Source: Methanobacteriaceae archaeon (GTDB lineage Archaea > Methanobacteriota > Methanobacteria > Methanobacteriales > Methanobacteriaceae). From it: a DNA stretch of 6,312 nucleotides. The position numbers were made by a program, and so were the translations under genes. Location of the stretch: NCBI GenBank assembly GCA_011620845.1, contig WOYJ01000066.1, forward strand, positions 1 to 6,312, read 5' to 3'. Shown piece after piece: positions 5,902 through 6,312 of this stretch. The notes under the pieces are model-generated. The model was not told where the DNA came from, ran no database searches, and saw only the letters and a program-made list of their open reading frames with translations. Numbering within the stretch: position 1 is the first letter of the stretch; each line of letters begins with the position of its first letter.

Positions 5902-6298
5902 ACTCTCCTCCACCATAGGATTCCATTATAGCATCCACGATACAGGGAGTGTTCCAGCCAACCACGTCAGTTGCCATTTCCTCTAAGTTTAAAGGGACGG
6001 TTTCCATCCCATAGGGCCTTACCACCACTATAGGCTTTTCTAGTTTAGTAGCAGCATCGATCATACATGTTAAGAGTTCCTTATCCTTCGGGATCAACCC
6101 GGAGAGTATGATCACCACATCTGCCGGTTCCACCTGCTTTATTAGATCATCAGGTGTTGTGCTTCCCTTAACTGCTGTGTCTTCCCATTTGAAGTCATAT
6201 GCGGCGTCTAATTTAGATAAAAATAAGTCATATTCCTCATCTTCCTGGTTAAGGTGGCTGATGAATAGTTTGTAAACCTTTAATTCTTCTTCATACAT
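5900..6298 (-). CDS. MTH538/ThsB-like TIR-domain protein
   Basis: This 132-residue soluble protein is a single flavodoxin-like domain of the MTH538 TIR-like family (DUF1863 group), which also includes Thoeris ThsB proteins. Supporting signatures, in order, are YKLFISH at 9-15 (first strand), EYDLFLSKLDAAYDFKWED at 22-40, the strand ADVVIILSG at 59-67, KPIVVVRPYG at 88-97, and the closing VVGWNTPCIVDAI at 112-124. In many TIR enzymes the helix before 'KPI' carries the catalytic Glu. Aligned by eye with ThsB-type sequences (recalled), that position is Met79 here, so NAD-cleaving activity is doubtful. Thoeris would need a partner effector gene, and none is visible, although the upstream side of this gene is cut by the window edge. 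The start is ATG 6298, with a GGGG tract 7 nt upstream; no alternative start lies in the remaining 14 nt. The gene converges on the histidine kinase. Confidence 0.82.
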   Translation of the reverse strand: MYEEELKVYKLFISHLNQEDEEYDLFLSKLDAAYDFKWEDTAVKGSTTPDDLIKQVEPADVVIILSGLIPKDKELLTCMIDAATKLEKPIVVVRPYGMETVPLNLEEMATDVVGWNTPCIVDAIMESYGGGE

Positions 6299-6312
6299 CT
6301 CTTTTCCCCGGC

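Noticed and set aside
5900..6298. Complete Thoeris defence system
   Set aside because: Only a ThsB-like domain is seen; no SIR2/SLOG ThsA effector is in the window, and the aligned catalytic Glu is absent.

Overview
The window looks archaeal and most probably comes from a Methanobacterium-like methanogen (inference). The evidence is an EndoMS/NucS mismatch endonuclease, a TIR-like protein of the family named after Methanothermobacter MTH538, a 7TM-PAS-HisKA_2 sensor kinase, AT-rich intergenic DNA with TATA-like boxes, and poly-T terminators without classical GC hairpins. No rRNA, tRNA, CRISPR array or insertion sequence is visible.

Layout. (1) At 1-594, minus strand, lies a decayed gene of the Bro-N/phage antirepressor family. 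It still has its start codon, Shine-Dalgarno (SD) and C-terminus, but carries a nonsense codon, a large internal deletion and a frameshift. (2) At 595-774 is an AT-only spacer with a perfect 14-bp inverted repeat. (3) At 775-2187, minus strand, is an HtpX-like membrane metalloprotease of family M48 with an unrecognised N-terminal domain. (4) At 2188-2453 is a divergent promoter region. (5) At 2454-3206, plus strand, is EndoMS/NucS with a C-terminal PCNA-binding motif. (6) At 3338-3910, plus strand, is a small zinc-ribbon protein with a winged-helix domain that reads like the RQC domain of RecQ helicases but has no helicase. (7) At 4057-5814, plus strand, is a hybrid membrane sensor histidine kinase without a neighbouring receiver gene. 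(8) At 5810-5887 is a degenerate tandem repeat and a two-way terminator between convergent genes. (9) At 5900-6298, minus strand, is a MTH538/ThsB-like TIR-domain protein.

How the genes relate. Every gene has a sizeable spacer and its own plausible promoter, so no operon is evident. NucS and the RQC-like protein are co-oriented neighbours with DNA-repair or DNA-binding character, which hints at related roles but does not prove it. The kinase and the TIR-like protein converge. This is notable because the MTH538 fold resembles CheY-type receivers, and because the position I align with the TIR catalytic glutamate is methionine here. The clearest molecular fossil is the antirepressor pseudogene, a trace of phage or other mobile DNA.
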